Positions 48,362 through 58,408 of a stretch of DNA of 64,000 nt are shown piece by piece. The position numbers and the translations under genes were made by a program. The notes under the pieces are model-generated. The model was given only the letters and a program-made list of their open reading frames with translations, did no database searches and was not told where the DNA came from. Source of the stretch: Terrirhizobium terrae. Lineage in GTDB: Bacteria > Pseudomonadota > Alphaproteobacteria > Rhizobiales > Rhizobiaceae. Position 1 is the first letter of the stretch; the number at the start of each line of letters is the position of its first letter. The stretch lies in NCBI RefSeq assembly GCF_030323265.1, contig NZ_CP104991.1, positions 558,001 to 622,000 of the forward strand. The letters run 5' to 3'.

Positions 48362-49503
48362 TCATTCCCCACGCCCGAAACCTCCCCTCCCCGTCATCTC
48401 CCTGAGGCCGAGTTCCGCCACGATCCGCCGCGCCGCCTGCGGCGTCACCTCGAGCGTCTTCGCCACCATCCCGGCCGACACAAGCGGACGTGCCATCACA
48501 AGCTCGACCAGTTTTGGCAGTTTTGACGACGTCCGCCGCCCCTCCAGTTTTCGGTCCATCATCGTCTTCGCGAGCGCCAGCCGGTCATGCTCTTTCATGC
48601 CGACCTCGGCGGCCGCCAAAAACCCGTGGGCGATGGCGAGCAGCCGGCTTTCCCGGTCGCGGTGGCGGCGCCGATCGACCGGGATTGTTTTGAGGCCGAG
48701 ATTGATAGCGGCGAGATGGGCGCCGGTGGTGATGCCGGCTTCCCGCAGGATCGAGGCGCAAAACAGCCGGCCGAGCCAGGGCGCGTGCTGAAGCACGGAA
48801 ATCTCGTTCCAGGCGTCGAGGGCGACAATCGCCCGAAACACCGCCGGCAGGCTTTCGGCCTGGCGCAACACACGGCGCCATTCGTCGAGCCGGGCATCTT
48901 CGTCCCAGTCGAGATCATAGATCATCGGGTCTTTTTCCGGACGGCTGGCCGTTGTGCGGCCTCTGGCCCCGCCAGGCCGGGTTGCGTCGTCGATTGCGGC
49001 CGACGATCGGGCCAGCGTTGCATCAATGGCGGCATAGTCGATGCCCGGCAGATCTTTTTCGCCATCATCATCATCCCCTCCCCTTCCGGTTCAATCGGGG
49101 CTGCGCGCCGAATGACACCGGCCGTCTCCGCCTCACCCGCGCCGGCCGACGTGATCTCTGATGTCTGTCGCAAAACCCGAATACCGTCTGCGGAAAGAGC
49201 CCAGTCGGGTGACTGCCCAGAGATCCGCCGGCGGGTGCGAAGAACGTCGTGGGCGATGGTGAGTTCGTGGGTGGGGGTGCGCGTATCGCGAAGTGCGTCG
49301 TGGAGGACGAGGTCTTCGAGATGGACGAGTTCGCCGTCGATCCAGAGGGAAGCACAGGCGTCGGCGAAATTTTGCCGCTCGAGAAAACCGGCGCCGACCG
49401 GCGAGCGGGCAATGCGCTCATCGAGACGGGTCAACGCGACCGCCGCGTCAAAAGCGGGCCGAACCAAGTTTGAAATGTGCAATTTCGCGAGATCGTAAGC
49501 CAT
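48362..49503 (-). CDS. RHE_PE00001-type protein (DUF1612/HTH, frameshifted)
   Basis: Adding one base to the C4 run at 49075-49078 (plus strand) gives a 380-residue protein: N-terminal DUF1612 ([30 protein letters not shown]), an acidic linker rich in Asp (EGEGDDDD), then [15 protein letters not shown], and a C-terminal HTH ([20 protein letters not shown]). The family occurs mainly on rhizobial plasmids, and its role is unknown, perhaps a DNA-binding protein. This supports a plasmid or island origin of the region. It lies right after the Gabija pair on the same strand. Confidence 0.85.
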
Positions 49504-49633
49504 TGATACTATGGTAAATGATTTCCTAAACGAACGCCATTCAATAGTTACTGTTCGTCACATCCTATAAAGCTGCCCGCGGAGGCTCACCGCCGATAAG
49601 TATCGCTTATCGGCTTTAATCTAATCTCGTGCC

Positions 49634-50428
49634 TCAACGGATGCTGAAAGGAAAATACTTCGCATTGATGCGATCGTATGTCCCGTCAGCCTGGATTTTC
49701 TTCAAAGCCTCGTTCAATTGCGCGAGAAGCTTGGCGTCGTCAGGCCGCACCGCGACGCCTGCGCCTTCCCCAAAATATTTCGGGTCTTTTACATCATCGC
49801 CGCGGAACTCGCAGCAACTACCTGCCTTGGTATTGGTTAGCCAGTCGTAGATTGCTAGCTTGTCCTCGAGAATGACATCGACCTCACCGGCCGCCAACGC
49901 TTTATAGAGGTCGGGCGACGACGGATAAACGACACGTTCGACTTGACCGTAGTGATCCTCGGCGAAGCTCGCCTGCGCTGTCGAGGATGTCACGCCAAGC
50001 TTCATGCCAGATAGGTCGCTGGGCTGCATATGCCTGAGCGGCGACGCCTTTTGGACGATGAAAACGGAGGGGCTGTCATAGTAGCGGTCGGTGAACTTGA
50101 CCTTTTCCTTGCGCTCCGCGCTCATCGACATTGACGAGATTATAGTATCGTATTTTTCTGCCAAGAGATTAGGGATCATACCATCCCAATCTTGAACGAC
50201 AAACTCACAATTCAGTTGTGCCGCATTGCAGAGTGCATCGGCGATCTCGATGTCGAAGCCCTGCAGATCTTTGTTAGAATCAAGATAGTTGAATGGAGGA
50301 AAAATGCCCTCGACCGCGACCTTGGTCGGCGCCACCGCTTGGGACGCTGCCGGATGCGAAATCCCAGAGAGGCACATTACGATTGTCACACCTGAGACCA
50401 GTTGCTTCCAGCTGCTATAGACTAACAT
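49634..50428 (-). CDS. Amino-acid ABC transporter substrate-binding protein
   Basis: A 264-residue protein with a signal peptide (VTIVMCLSGISHPAASQA) and a family 3 solute-binding fold: VAVEGIFPPFNYLD, GFDIEIADALC, IISSMSMSAERKEKVKFTD, KLGVTSSTAQ. It binds a polar or basic amino acid or opine-like ligand in the periplasm. No permease or ATPase gene is adjacent, so it may be an orphan feeding another transporter or a chemoreceptor. The start MLVYSSW at 50428 is chosen over one seven codons earlier. Confidence 0.88.
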   Translation of the reverse strand: MLVYSSWKQLVSGVTIVMCLSGISHPAASQAVAPTKVAVEGIFPPFNYLDSNKDLQGFDIEIADALCNAAQLNCEFVVQDWDGMIPNLLAEKYDTIISSMSMSAERKEKVKFTDRYYDSPSVFIVQKASPLRHMQPSDLSGMKLGVTSSTAQASFAEDHYGQVERVVYPSSPDLYKALAAGEVDVILEDKLAIYDWLTNTKAGSCCEFRGDDVKDPKYFGEGAGVAVRPDDAKLLAQLNEALKKIQADGTYDRINAKYFPFSIR

Positions 50429-50525
50429 GATCACCCCCGTCTTCCCCATTGTGGCTTAGCTATCCAGCCACAGAGACGTTAATATACGTTACTCAGCGCC
50501 TGCTTAATTTCGTTTGTGTTTATAA

Positions 50526-52876
50526 GTGTTTCGCAATCTTTTTGCTGAATTCTACCCCAAAAAGGTGGGGGCGGAATTGCTTGCATATTTATCCGGCGTA
50601 CTGTCAGAAAGCTTAATCCGCGGCAAGAACTCCCGGCTGGTCTTCGTTCCTATCGCAGTCATTGGCCTTGCTGCGATTTCGCTTGCTGTGCTGGCCACTA
50701 TCTGGGCGGGTGAGGAAAGCGATCTCGCGGCCCTTGAGCGCCAGAAGGATTTGGTGACGACGAAGCTTGCGGGCCAGGTCAACCAGATTGCTGCCGATGT
50801 GGCCATAGTAGCCAGCGGTTACGTATCCCTTCTGCTTGGCAAAGGAGACATTGGTGCCGACGGTCCCGAAATAAGAAGATTTGGTGAAACTATTGCCGCA
50901 GTATTCGGCTTTGAGCAAATGTTGCTGGTCAATGGTCAAGGCGACCTTTTGTATGAAGGCAAAGCCGCGATAGCACAACGCTACGAGTGGATAAGACCTC
51001 TTCTCGCCGACCTGTTCGCCAAGGTCCGGCACACCCATTCTCAAACTGGAACAGGTGGAGACGACGCTGGATCGTCCATCTCAGCACGCGCGGAAATTCA
51101 GCGTCTTGAAGGTCGCGCAGCTATTGTCGGCATATCGCCGGTTCTACTCCCGGACGGGCGGTACACGGCTGGTGTCGCGATAGCTCCACAAACACGCTAT
51201 TACCTCATCGCATTCCGGTTCGTGGACGGCACCATTCTCGATGAGCTCAGCCGTGAGATGGGATTGAAGGGTGCACGATATGCCCGGACCGTAGACGCGG
51301 AGGCCGGAGAGGTTGCTTTCCAGGTAGAAGCGAGCGCGACCAGGGATCCTATTGGTGTGATCATCTGGACGCCGGACCTTCCCGGTTCCAGAGTGATCGA
51401 AAGACTGGCGCCTTATCTCGCAGCTGCAATCGTCGTGATTGGCAGTCTTTTCTCACTGCTGGTGCTACGGCTTAATCGAAGCTGGAAGGAGTTGCGGCGC
51501 AACGAGCAGCATGCGCGGGAAGTCGCTCTGCAGGACGTGCTGACGCGTCTTCCCAACCGAGGATTTTTTGCGAGGCGTCTCGATGAATATTTCGCATCCG
51601 CCTCCTTGAATACCAGCATCACCGTTGGTCTCATCGATCTCGACCGCTTCAAGGCAGTTAACGACTCCTTCGGTCATGCAGTCGGTGACGAGTTGATCAT
51701 CGAGGCGGCTCACCGTATGGGCGAGGTGCTGGCGGGTCGCGGCACCCTCGCTCGTCTTGGCGGTGACGAATTCGCCCTAATTCTTTTGTCAGGTCAAGAC
51801 GAGCATGCTGATATCGGAATTTTTGATCAATTCATCTCAGCTCTCCATCAACCTTTCGCCTTGAACCAGGGGAGTTGACAGCGCATATCGGCTGCTCGAT
51901 CGGGATCGCTTCGAGTGCCGAAGAATTTTGCCCGCCCAAGGAGCTACTTCGTCGTGCAGATGTCGCGCTCTATCAGGCAAAAGCCGCAGGGCGTGGTTGC
52001 CACGTGACCTACGACTCCGAGTTTGAGGCCAGCCAACGGGAGCGCCAAAGACTGGCAGATGAGTTGCGCGAGGAGCTCGCGAAGATAGAGGCCGCGTACC
52101 GGTCCGACACTGTACCCACGGCGTCATACCTCCCTGCCCTCGAAGTTCATTTTCAGACCATCCACCGGGCGGGAGACCAAAGCACTGTCTCGGGTGCCGA
52201 AGCGCTTGTTCGCTGGCGTCACCCTCGGCTTGGCCTACTTTCGCCAGACAAGTTCATTCCGCTTGCGGAGAGTACAGGGTTGATTGACGAGCTAGGCGGT
52301 TTCATCCTGGAGCAGGCGTGCCGTGTGGGGCAATCGAGGCTGCCTAACAAGATCATGTCCGTAAACGTCTCGCCGATACAGCTGAAGGATAAAGGATTTG
52401 CCGAAAAGGTGATTACAGTCCTGGACCGAACAGGGTTTTCCCCATCGTGTCTCGAATTGGAGCTGACGGAAACCGCGCTCGTGGACAACCCAGAGCAAGC
52501 GAAGGAGAGTCTCGCAGCCTTGAGATGTCATGGGATAAGGATCGCGCTTGATGATTTCGGCACGGGATACTCCTCTTTGAGTCATCTGATCGATTTTGGC
52601 ATTGATCGCATCAAGATCGACCGGTCATTCGTGCGGCTTTTGGGCACGCAGAGCAACGGAGCCGCAATCGTCGCGGGTGTGACGAGCCTGGCAAGAAACC
52701 TGGGAATTGAGACCACCGCAGAGGGCGTGGAAACGAGTGGTCAGAGAGATTTCCTTGTCGCGATCGGATGCACCGACCTCCAAGGCTACCTATTTTCGAG
52801 GCCCGTCATCGGTCAGAATCTCCAATCAAACCTTTACGCGTCAAGAGCTATGAGAGCCAGTGAGCAGGCTGACTAA
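50526..52876 (+). CDS. GGDEF-EAL c-di-GMP enzyme (frameshifted)
   Basis: Adding one base to the G4 run 51869-51872 gives ...LNQGELTAHIGCSIGIA and a 783-residue protein. N-terminal TM (LVFVPIAVIGLAAISLAVLA), periplasmic CHASE4-like sensor (residues ~60-285), second TM (AAAIVVIGSLFSLLVL), GGDEF domain (RLGGDEF), and EAL domain (GAEALVRWRHP, VNVSPIQL, DDFGTGYS, TAEGVET). Both active sites look intact. The start at GTG 50526 is uncertain, as no strong ribosome site is seen. It may respond to the periplasmic ligand of the upstream divergent binding protein, an idea from position only. Confidence 0.84.
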
Positions 52877-53486
52877 CGCGTCCACCTTGCCTGCGAGATC
52901 GTATCCCCTTATGCATCGAGCGGCGCTCATGGGCCTCACCGTTGCCGACGCCACCGTGTTCGACCACGGGCTCCGGATACGGCTCATACATGGCCCTTAT
53001 CAGGCTACATGAAGATATATCATCACTGTCCTTGCTCACGCGCCTCTAGCAGCGCATAGGCTCAACAGGGAACGTGTTCCGCTTCCCGCACTGCTACAAG
53101 GCGGACGTGAGGCGCCGACTTCAGCGCATACGAGCCGATGCACCGGACTATGCCTTTAACAATGCGCCGTTTTGCCCATTGAAAGCGATGTGCTCGATAT
53201 CATCCCGTTGCTGGAGATCTGCCGGAAGCGCAACGGCTCTTGCAACCCGCTCGACTTCACCAATTCGCTTTCACGGATCTAGGCCGAAATTTACAGGTTA
53301 AGCGTCCTACAACATCACATCGGAAATAAATCCCGCAAGTTGCAAGCGCCGCACCGGAGCTACCTTTCCTTGATAGACCGCTCTTTTAGAAAAGCCTATT
53401 GAAGGCAATCGTTAGTAAGCAGCCCGTAGGCGCTAACGGCTGAGAGCCCTGCGCTCTCGCCTACAGTGTGCGGCGAGGTTATAACG
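52877..53486. other. Gene-poor stretch
   Basis: About 600 bases with no credible gene. A short frame at 53074-53301 has no recognisable family. The NolR-like gene promoter must lie at its right end. Confidence 0.4.
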
Positions 53487-53858
53487 ATGCTTCCTGTTGT
53501 TGAACGCGAGTTCCATTTCGACTTCAAAACGGCAGCAGTGTTCCTTAGTGCCTTCGCCAACCCCTCAAGATTGGCCGTCATGCGGCGGCTGCTTGTCAGG
53601 GAATGGGATGTTGGCAGCCTGGCCATTGAGGTCAACCTTAGCCAGTCCGCGCTTTCACAGCACTTGAAGAAGCTCCGCGACGCGCGGGTGGTGACCACCC
53701 GCCGTGAGGCGCAAACCGTTTACTACTCGGCGGTCGGGCAGGCTGCGATCCTAATCGCCAGCCTTGATTCCTCCCAGCTTGAGGAAGACCGCAGTTACGT
53801 TTGTTCTTTGTATATCAGTGAAGCCGTATTGAGACTGCCGCGTAGTACGGACAAATGA
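53487..53858 (+). CDS. ArsR-family regulator, NolR-like
   Basis: A 123-residue protein with AFANPSRLAVMRRLL, recognition helix LSQSALSQHLKKLRDA and wing TRREAQTVYYSA. The recognition helix is almost identical to that of the gene at 25111-25428, so the two are NolR-type paralogues and may share operators. The C-terminus is extended relative to that copy. Site gcgagg lies upstream of the start. No cysteines of a metal sensor. Confidence 0.84.
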   Translation: MLPVVEREFHFDFKTAAVFLSAFANPSRLAVMRRLLVREWDVGSLAIEVNLSQSALSQHLKKLRDARVVTTRREAQTVYYSAVGQAAILIASLDSSQLEEDRSYVCSLYISEAVLRLPRSTDK

Positions 53859-54207
53859 AAGCGCCGACGCCATTGAGTGCGGCTCTTGTGCCAGCTTGCA
53901 TAAGGTCATTTTCTTCATTCGTCGCAAGCTTCATCGTCTCACCCCCGTCCTAAGTCATTCCGTCAAATGACGACCTTAAACCACGTGGCAACTATCTCCA
54001 TACTCCTTCGTCCACCCCAACCGTCCGTTACCGTACAGATAGTCGTACATTGTTGCCAACCGACAGCTAGCGATGGATCATGATTTAGTCGCAGCTGTTT
54101 TCCTAGTCAGGCTCTCAGAATGATGGCGCGACTTGGCGAACGGTGAAGATTGGGAGGTCTCTTACCGTTCGCCTTGCTTCTTAACTACCCAGCCGCATAC
54201 AGGATGC
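53859..54207. other. Intergenic stretch
   Basis: About 350 bases between the convergent ArsR-family genes; no gene or terminator recognised. Confidence 0.4.
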
Positions 54208-54486
54208 TTACCCGCGAGCGGGAAATTCCCTCTCAAGCCAGATCAAGAGCTTTTCAGTCATGCCGGGTGCAAGGCTGTAGAAGCGCTGAGTTTGCTTGCG
54301 TTGATTTGTCACGATTCCAGCCTTCCGCAACCGTTTTAAATGCTGCGATATCGCTGATTGCCTCACACCGACCGCATCCACGATCTCAGCCACTGATTTT
54401 GGCTCATGACGGATGAATATAAGAATTCGAAGACGCACCTCATTGCCGGTCAAGACAAGAAAATCCGAAGCTTCCTTATAGTGCAT
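54208..54486 (-). CDS. ArsR-family regulator
   Basis: A 92-residue winged-helix protein, TGNEVRLRILIFIRHEPKSV, recognition helix VRQSAISQHLKRLRKAGI and wing QTQRFYSL. No metal-binding cysteines. It is distant from the NolR-like paralogues. It is short, so only the DNA-binding and dimer helices fit. Genes it controls cannot be told from the sequence. Confidence 0.78.
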   Translation of the reverse strand: MHYKEASDFLVLTGNEVRLRILIFIRHEPKSVAEIVDAVGVRQSAISQHLKRLRKAGIVTNQRKQTQRFYSLAPGMTEKLLIWLEREFPARG

Positions 54487-54706
54487 AATCGTTCCTCCCG
54501 ACTTCTTAGATCGCTATTCCACACGCATCGAAGCGGCTCAACATGTCAGGGATTGAATAAGGTGGCGCTCATGTGAGCCAACCGGAGGCGAGTCCGGCTG
54601 GGTCTGGCGGGAAGGTAGCCGATCCGATGAGGTTGGGAGTAGATCAGATCAGCATCGACCAAATTCGCCGTTGCGAGAAAAGTTCCGCACCGCACAAGTT
54701 AAAATA

Positions 54707-54729
54707 GAAAAACCCCGACGCGAGGGGGT
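54707..54729 (-). terminator. Rho-independent terminator, possible sRNA end
   Basis: On the minus strand: ACCCC-N8-GGGGT followed by TTTTC. The nearest open frame on that strand (54833-55060) is doubtful, so the terminator may end a small RNA made from about 54850 downward. Confidence 0.55.
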
Positions 54730-55206
54730 GAGTGAGGGTTTCGGCTTGCAGAGACACGAGTGTGACTTCTCGCTTCAATCGAACTGTGCCGATTGCAATT
54801 TGTTCCTGACTATTAGTCACCATTGTTTTCGGCTACAAACACCATAAACATGACATATCGTCGGAATCATCCCCCATGACATGACGAAGAGGAAGGCTTT
54901 TGCGCACCCCAGTGTGTGGGCCTTCCTCACTCAACTGATATATGCCCTGGTGTGGTGGAATACTACCGCTTTCGAGCCAGAGTTCTCCGGCAGGTAGAGG
55001 TCGTCTTGATGGGTATCGGGATTGCTTCCACCCATTACCATCCCGCCACATTCTGAACACTAAATCAGCGCAAATCCTGAATTTGGAAGTACCCCCGTTG
55101 TTTCGACAACGCTTCCATAGAGCGGCTGTTTCACCATTGTGTTGAGCAGCCGCCTTCCTCTATAGACAAATGGCCGAGAGCTCTTGCCAAGGAAGCTTCC
55201 CGGCAT

Positions 55207-55244
55207 GCGGAAGGCAATTCATTTGAAGCTGGGATGCCTTCCGC
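55207..55244. repeat. Hairpin with 10-base perfect stem
   Basis: GCGGAAGGCA (55207-55216) and TGCCTTCCGC (55235-55244) with an 18-base loop, no T run following. It may be an RNA structural element or a relic of mobile-element ends. Confidence 0.5.
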
Positions 55245-55392
55245 TTCAATTGTGTGTTCGGTTGATATTCGCGGTTTAGACTTCTCTTGTTCGCGGAATG
55301 TGGGCGCCCATCATTCAAATCTTACGGTAGAACAAAAGAGAAACCCGAGATGAAAGCCGCGTCAGCTTAAGAACCCGCATCTCCTGAAAATA

Positions 55393-55602
55393 TTAGCCAA
55401 CTATGTTCATCGGCTGAAGCATGTTTTTTAGCTCATCGGTGGAGCGGAAACCCGCGTGCCAAAGAATTATCAGCTCTTGAGCGATCTCACCTGCGCCTTT
55501 GCCGTTAGCGGTGATCTCGCTCTCGCGACAGACTTCTTCCAAAGCAGTCCGCAACAGCGTCAGGTCGTCAGGCGCTAAGGCCTCTTCAGTCGTAAAATAC
55601 AT
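55393..55602 (-). CDS. Small helical protein, rhizobial family
   Basis: A 69-residue protein, start MYFTTEEALAPDDLTLLR at 55602 (frame open somewhat further upstream). ALEEVCRESEI then IAQELIILWHAGFRS then a final helix. The spacing resembles the gene at 12287-12523 (PxxL, acidic helix, two hydrophobics plus a turn), suggesting a common small-protein family in this replicon. Unknown function. Confidence 0.6.
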   Translation of the reverse strand: MYFTTEEALAPDDLTLLRTALEEVCRESEITANGKGAGEIAQELIILWHAGFRSTDELKNMLQPMNIVG

Positions 55603-55846
55603 GTTTTCAGCCCCGTTAAAGCCACGGCTTAGCCCATGTCCGACGGCTGAGGGAAGATGCAAGATTTCGTAGGGCCCATTTTGGCGAGCATTGATTCAGC
55701 GGCACATGGACATGTCCGAGATCATCATCGAAAAGCTAAGTTTTTCCTCAACGCGGCGTATGGGAATCTTTTTGTCGAGAGAGGGATGCCACCGATAATA
55801 AACCTCGTCACCATCATCGAAAGGGGCAGAATGACCGGGCACTGCT

Positions 55847-56041
55847 CTTAACCGCAAGGACGCTCTGTTTGTGGGACACGATCCGGGGCCGGTCGACCAT
55901 AGCTTCGCTCATTGAGACGCGCAAACTCAATAACATCGATCCGATCGGTTGTCTGGCAGCCACGCTAAAAGCTATTGCCAATGGCCATAAGCGGAAAAGG
56001 ATCGATGAATTGCTGCCGCGGAATTGTTCCGTCAGGGTATG
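55847..56041 (+). mobile_element. IS66-family transposase remnant
   Basis: In broken frames it reads NRKDALFVGHDPG, then TIASLIETRKLNNIDP and NGHKRKRIDELLPRN, the C-terminal end of the IS66 transposase (TnpC), where the usual text is SLIETCKLN..DP and RIDELLPWN. No other parts or terminal repeats were found. It is a decayed fragment and not an active element. Confidence 0.75.
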
Positions 56042-56068
56042 ATCCTGCACCGCAGGATGAGGTTCAAG

Positions 56069-56506
56069 ATGTTCAGCCACGTAATGATTGGTGCAAATGA
56101 CGTTGAGGCCATGGTGGCTTTCTATGATGTAGTCCTTGGCACGCTCGGATTGGCGCGTGAGCCCGTTCAGACGGCCGATAGCCCAGCAGGCTTCATCTGG
56201 CAGCGGTGCGGACAAAGATGGCCCCAGTTTGCTCTAAGATCTCCGTTCGACGGTCGACCGGCAACCGTAGGGAACGGTGTACAAGTCAGTTTTGCAGCGG
56301 CATCGCGGCAGAACGTCGTCGTTGCTTGGCAAACTGCGATTGATAACGGCACATCGCGTACTGCCTTCCAAGGAGAGCCAACCATAACGTTTTGGTATTG
56401 CGCCGCGCATCAGCCTCGGCTCTATCGTGGGTCACCGCGACATGGCGAGGCGCGTCTTGCTCTCAGAAATCGCCGATTTGCCAAAGTGAGGGACCATGGA
56501 CAATAA
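56069..56506 (+). CDS. VOC/glyoxalase-like protein, damaged C-terminus
   Basis: The N-terminal part MFSHVMIGANDVEAMVAFYD is the beginning of a vicinal-oxygen-chelate fold (glyoxalase/bleomycin-resistance family). The middle is plausible to about residue 95 (VVVAWQTAIDNG). The end does not match the family; another frame ends GHRDMARRVLLSEIADLPK with a stop at 56487-56489, which looks like the true tail. So there is at least one frame change after about 56340; I could not locate it exactly. The upstream flank is the IS66 remnant. Confidence 0.6.
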   Translation: MFSHVMIGANDVEAMVAFYDVVLGTLGLAREPVQTADSPAGFIWQRCGQRWPQFALRSPFDGRPATVGNGVQVSFAAASRQNVVVAWQTAIDNGTSRTAFQGEPTITFWYCAAHQPRLYRGSPRHGEARLALRNRRFAKVRDHGQ

Positions 56507-56762
56507 AGCCGATGACATAATCGAACTGGTTACGAAGGTCATTGTCGCAGCTCGCAACTTCACTCCAAGAGAAACGGTCGAGCTTGGTGTGGTCCACGGT
56601 CTATGTATGGATGCAGCGACAAAGAACGCTCCGCACCTGATCGAATTCCTTTCCAGCGTCAGAGGATTGGTGGCGATCACAGCTACTCTTTTGCAGTTGC
56701 CCCATGTTGTTACGCCCAATGATGCGGGAGGTTGGACGTGGACCTTTGTCCGAACCCATTAG
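56496..56762 (+). CDS. Hypothetical protein
   Basis: An 88-residue protein, start MDNKADDIIELVTKVIVAAR with a gaggga site upstream. It looks helical (LVTKVIVAARN, LIEFLSSVRGLVAI) and ends with aromatic residues (GWTWTFVRTH). No family is recognised. It overlaps the VOC frame end by 11 bases; if the true VOC stop is 56487-56489, it lies 6 bases downstream. Confidence 0.45.
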   Translation: MDNKADDIIELVTKVIVAARNFTPRETVELGVVHGLCMDAATKNAPHLIEFLSSVRGLVAITATLLQLPHVVTPNDAGGWTWTFVRTH

Positions 56763-57520
56763 GCTCTCGACAGATATAGCCTGGCAGATGACATATGAAT
56801 GGCGGATAAACCGACCTGGTGGAGGCCGGAGACTTAGTCAAGTTGTGACGGTGAAATCTACATCGGCCGTACAATGCGTGATCGAACCACAAATATCAAC
56901 ACGGACTGTTTCATGTGTTCAGGTGGTGCTGATGGGAAATTCGGCTCAAAAAGTACGGTGTCATGCCGAATTGCGGACGGGAGATGGAACACTGGCAAGC
57001 CGCGAAAGCCGTTAAAGACTGGTGTGATCGGGAGCGCGAAGCTGACGCTTTGCTGACCCGTTTGTATGTCGGCACGCGCTGGACAAATTATTAACCACGC
57101 TAAGGTAGTCTGCCTCTATGGGACGCCCGCCAACTCAACCTCACGCGTCTGCACCTGTACCTCGCGCCGGAGGATCTCAGGCGTATCGATGACGTGGTCG
57201 GAACGTACGGCCGATTGAAGTTCTTTCGCGATGCTATCTCGCCTGCAGCTCCAACATGCCGCTCCGGGGGACGAGAAGGCTGGGCCTCCCTATCTCGAAA
57301 GCGACGGACATCATGAGCCACGATTGTCAGCATTTAGCAGAGCGGCTGTTTCGACATTTTCCGCAAACATCGCCGAAGTCTTCATGACATGCAGCGAGCC
57401 TTCGGCGTCGATAACCTGATAGAATTCCTTCACGCCCCGCTCGGGCGTAGGCATCCCGAAACCAAGCAATCGGACTGGTTGTTAGCGAGTTGCTGGGCAA
57501 ACTCTACAAAGGAGAATGAC
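56763..57520. other. Decayed stretch with RHH-like fragment
   Basis: About 760 bases without a full gene. The frame through 57122-57260 contains LTRLHLYLAPEDLRRIDDVV then GTYGRLKFFRDAI, which looks like the DNA-binding part of a ribbon-helix-helix antitoxin, but it has no start codon and soon stops, so it is probably a remnant. Confidence 0.4.
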
Positions 57521-57697
57521 ATGCGCGCATCGAACGATAACGCCTCAGCCGAGACTGTCGAGCAGGCTAAATCAGAGCTTCTTAGTAACGTCCGCGCGGC
57601 AATCGCGAGCATCAATGAACTGACTGAAAACCTCGAAAGGATTAGGGAATCCGTAAACGAGAAGTATCGCTCCGTCCGGCAAAAAAAGCGAGGTTAA
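57521..57697 (+). CDS. Small coiled-coil protein
   Basis: A 58-residue protein with ASNDNASAETVEQAKSELL, a run of heptad-like helix (AAIASINELTENLERIRE) and a basic tail. It has aaggagaatgac upstream, a strong ribosome site. No family is recognised. It is probably a real small gene on its own. Confidence 0.55.
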   Translation: MRASNDNASAETVEQAKSELLSNVRAAIASINELTENLERIRESVNEKYRSVRQKKRG

Positions 57698-57914
57698 GCG
57701 GAAAGTTTAATGCAATCTCTGCGTGAGAGCACTTCGCACAAGCTTCGGGAGCTATGGTGTTGTTGGCGTCCTTTTTGAGACATGGGGGACGCCTAGGGAA
57801 GCACGGTTGCGCTTTCGCCGCCTGCTTCCCAGCCATTCGCTGCTGATCACAATGCGCCGCTGGTCCGGTACTCACGGGCCGGGCTAATGCTGACATTTGG
57901 ATCTCAGAAATTTC

Positions 57915-58121
57915 ATGGTGTGGAGACCTGACCACCGCGGGATACTGACCCTGTGGCGCAACAACAAGGCGATCGCCGCTATCTCATCCATTAACGACGA
58001 CAGTAAGATGTCTTGGTACTGGTATACCTACATCAATGCTCAGAACGGCTTCTGCGACAATCTGTGGGATGCCCAGGCAGAGGCCGAACGATCGACCCTA
58101 CCTCACTCCCTAAATGAGTAA
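57915..58121 (+). CDS. Hypothetical protein
   Basis: A 68-residue protein beginning MVWRPDHRGILTLWRNNKAI, rich in Trp/Tyr (MSWYWYTYINAQ). No family is recognised. The regular pattern and the lack of overlap support a real gene, but there is no strong ribosome site. Confidence 0.4.
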   Translation: MVWRPDHRGILTLWRNNKAIAAISSINDDSKMSWYWYTYINAQNGFCDNLWDAQAEAERSTLPHSLNE

Positions 58122-58408
58122 GCGGCCCCGAGACGATGTGAGGGAGCGGGGCGACCACCCCCAGAGGTGAGCATCTTCGCGAGCGTACGCTTATGGTGTA
58201 CTAGCATACGATCATATCCGAGCCAGTGACTCGAGACTATCCCATGCGCTGACTGACCGGATCGCAGCCAAAGGCAGCTTCTTTTCTCGGAATATCTTGT
58301 TGACGTATTCCTTGAAGCGGCGAAAACTCTTCATGCGTCACAATGAATTTTTGCTCCCGGCATAGAAAATAATCGAGACTTGATGTTGGGACGGTGGGCG
58401 CGAATTTG

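Larger units (their letters stand above)
54487..55392. other. Gene-poor stretch with RNA-like signals
   Basis: About 900 bases without a gene. It carries a minus-strand terminator (54707-54729) and a long hairpin (55207-55244). A minus-strand frame at 54833-55060 has no family and no clear start. Confidence 0.45.

Noticed and set aside
48587..49498. 303-codon plus-strand frame
   Set aside because: Antisense to the RHE_PE00001-type gene, whose two halves match a known family.
55814..56215. 133-codon minus-strand frame
   Set aside because: Opposite strand carries the IS66 remnant and VOC gene; residue pattern not protein-like.
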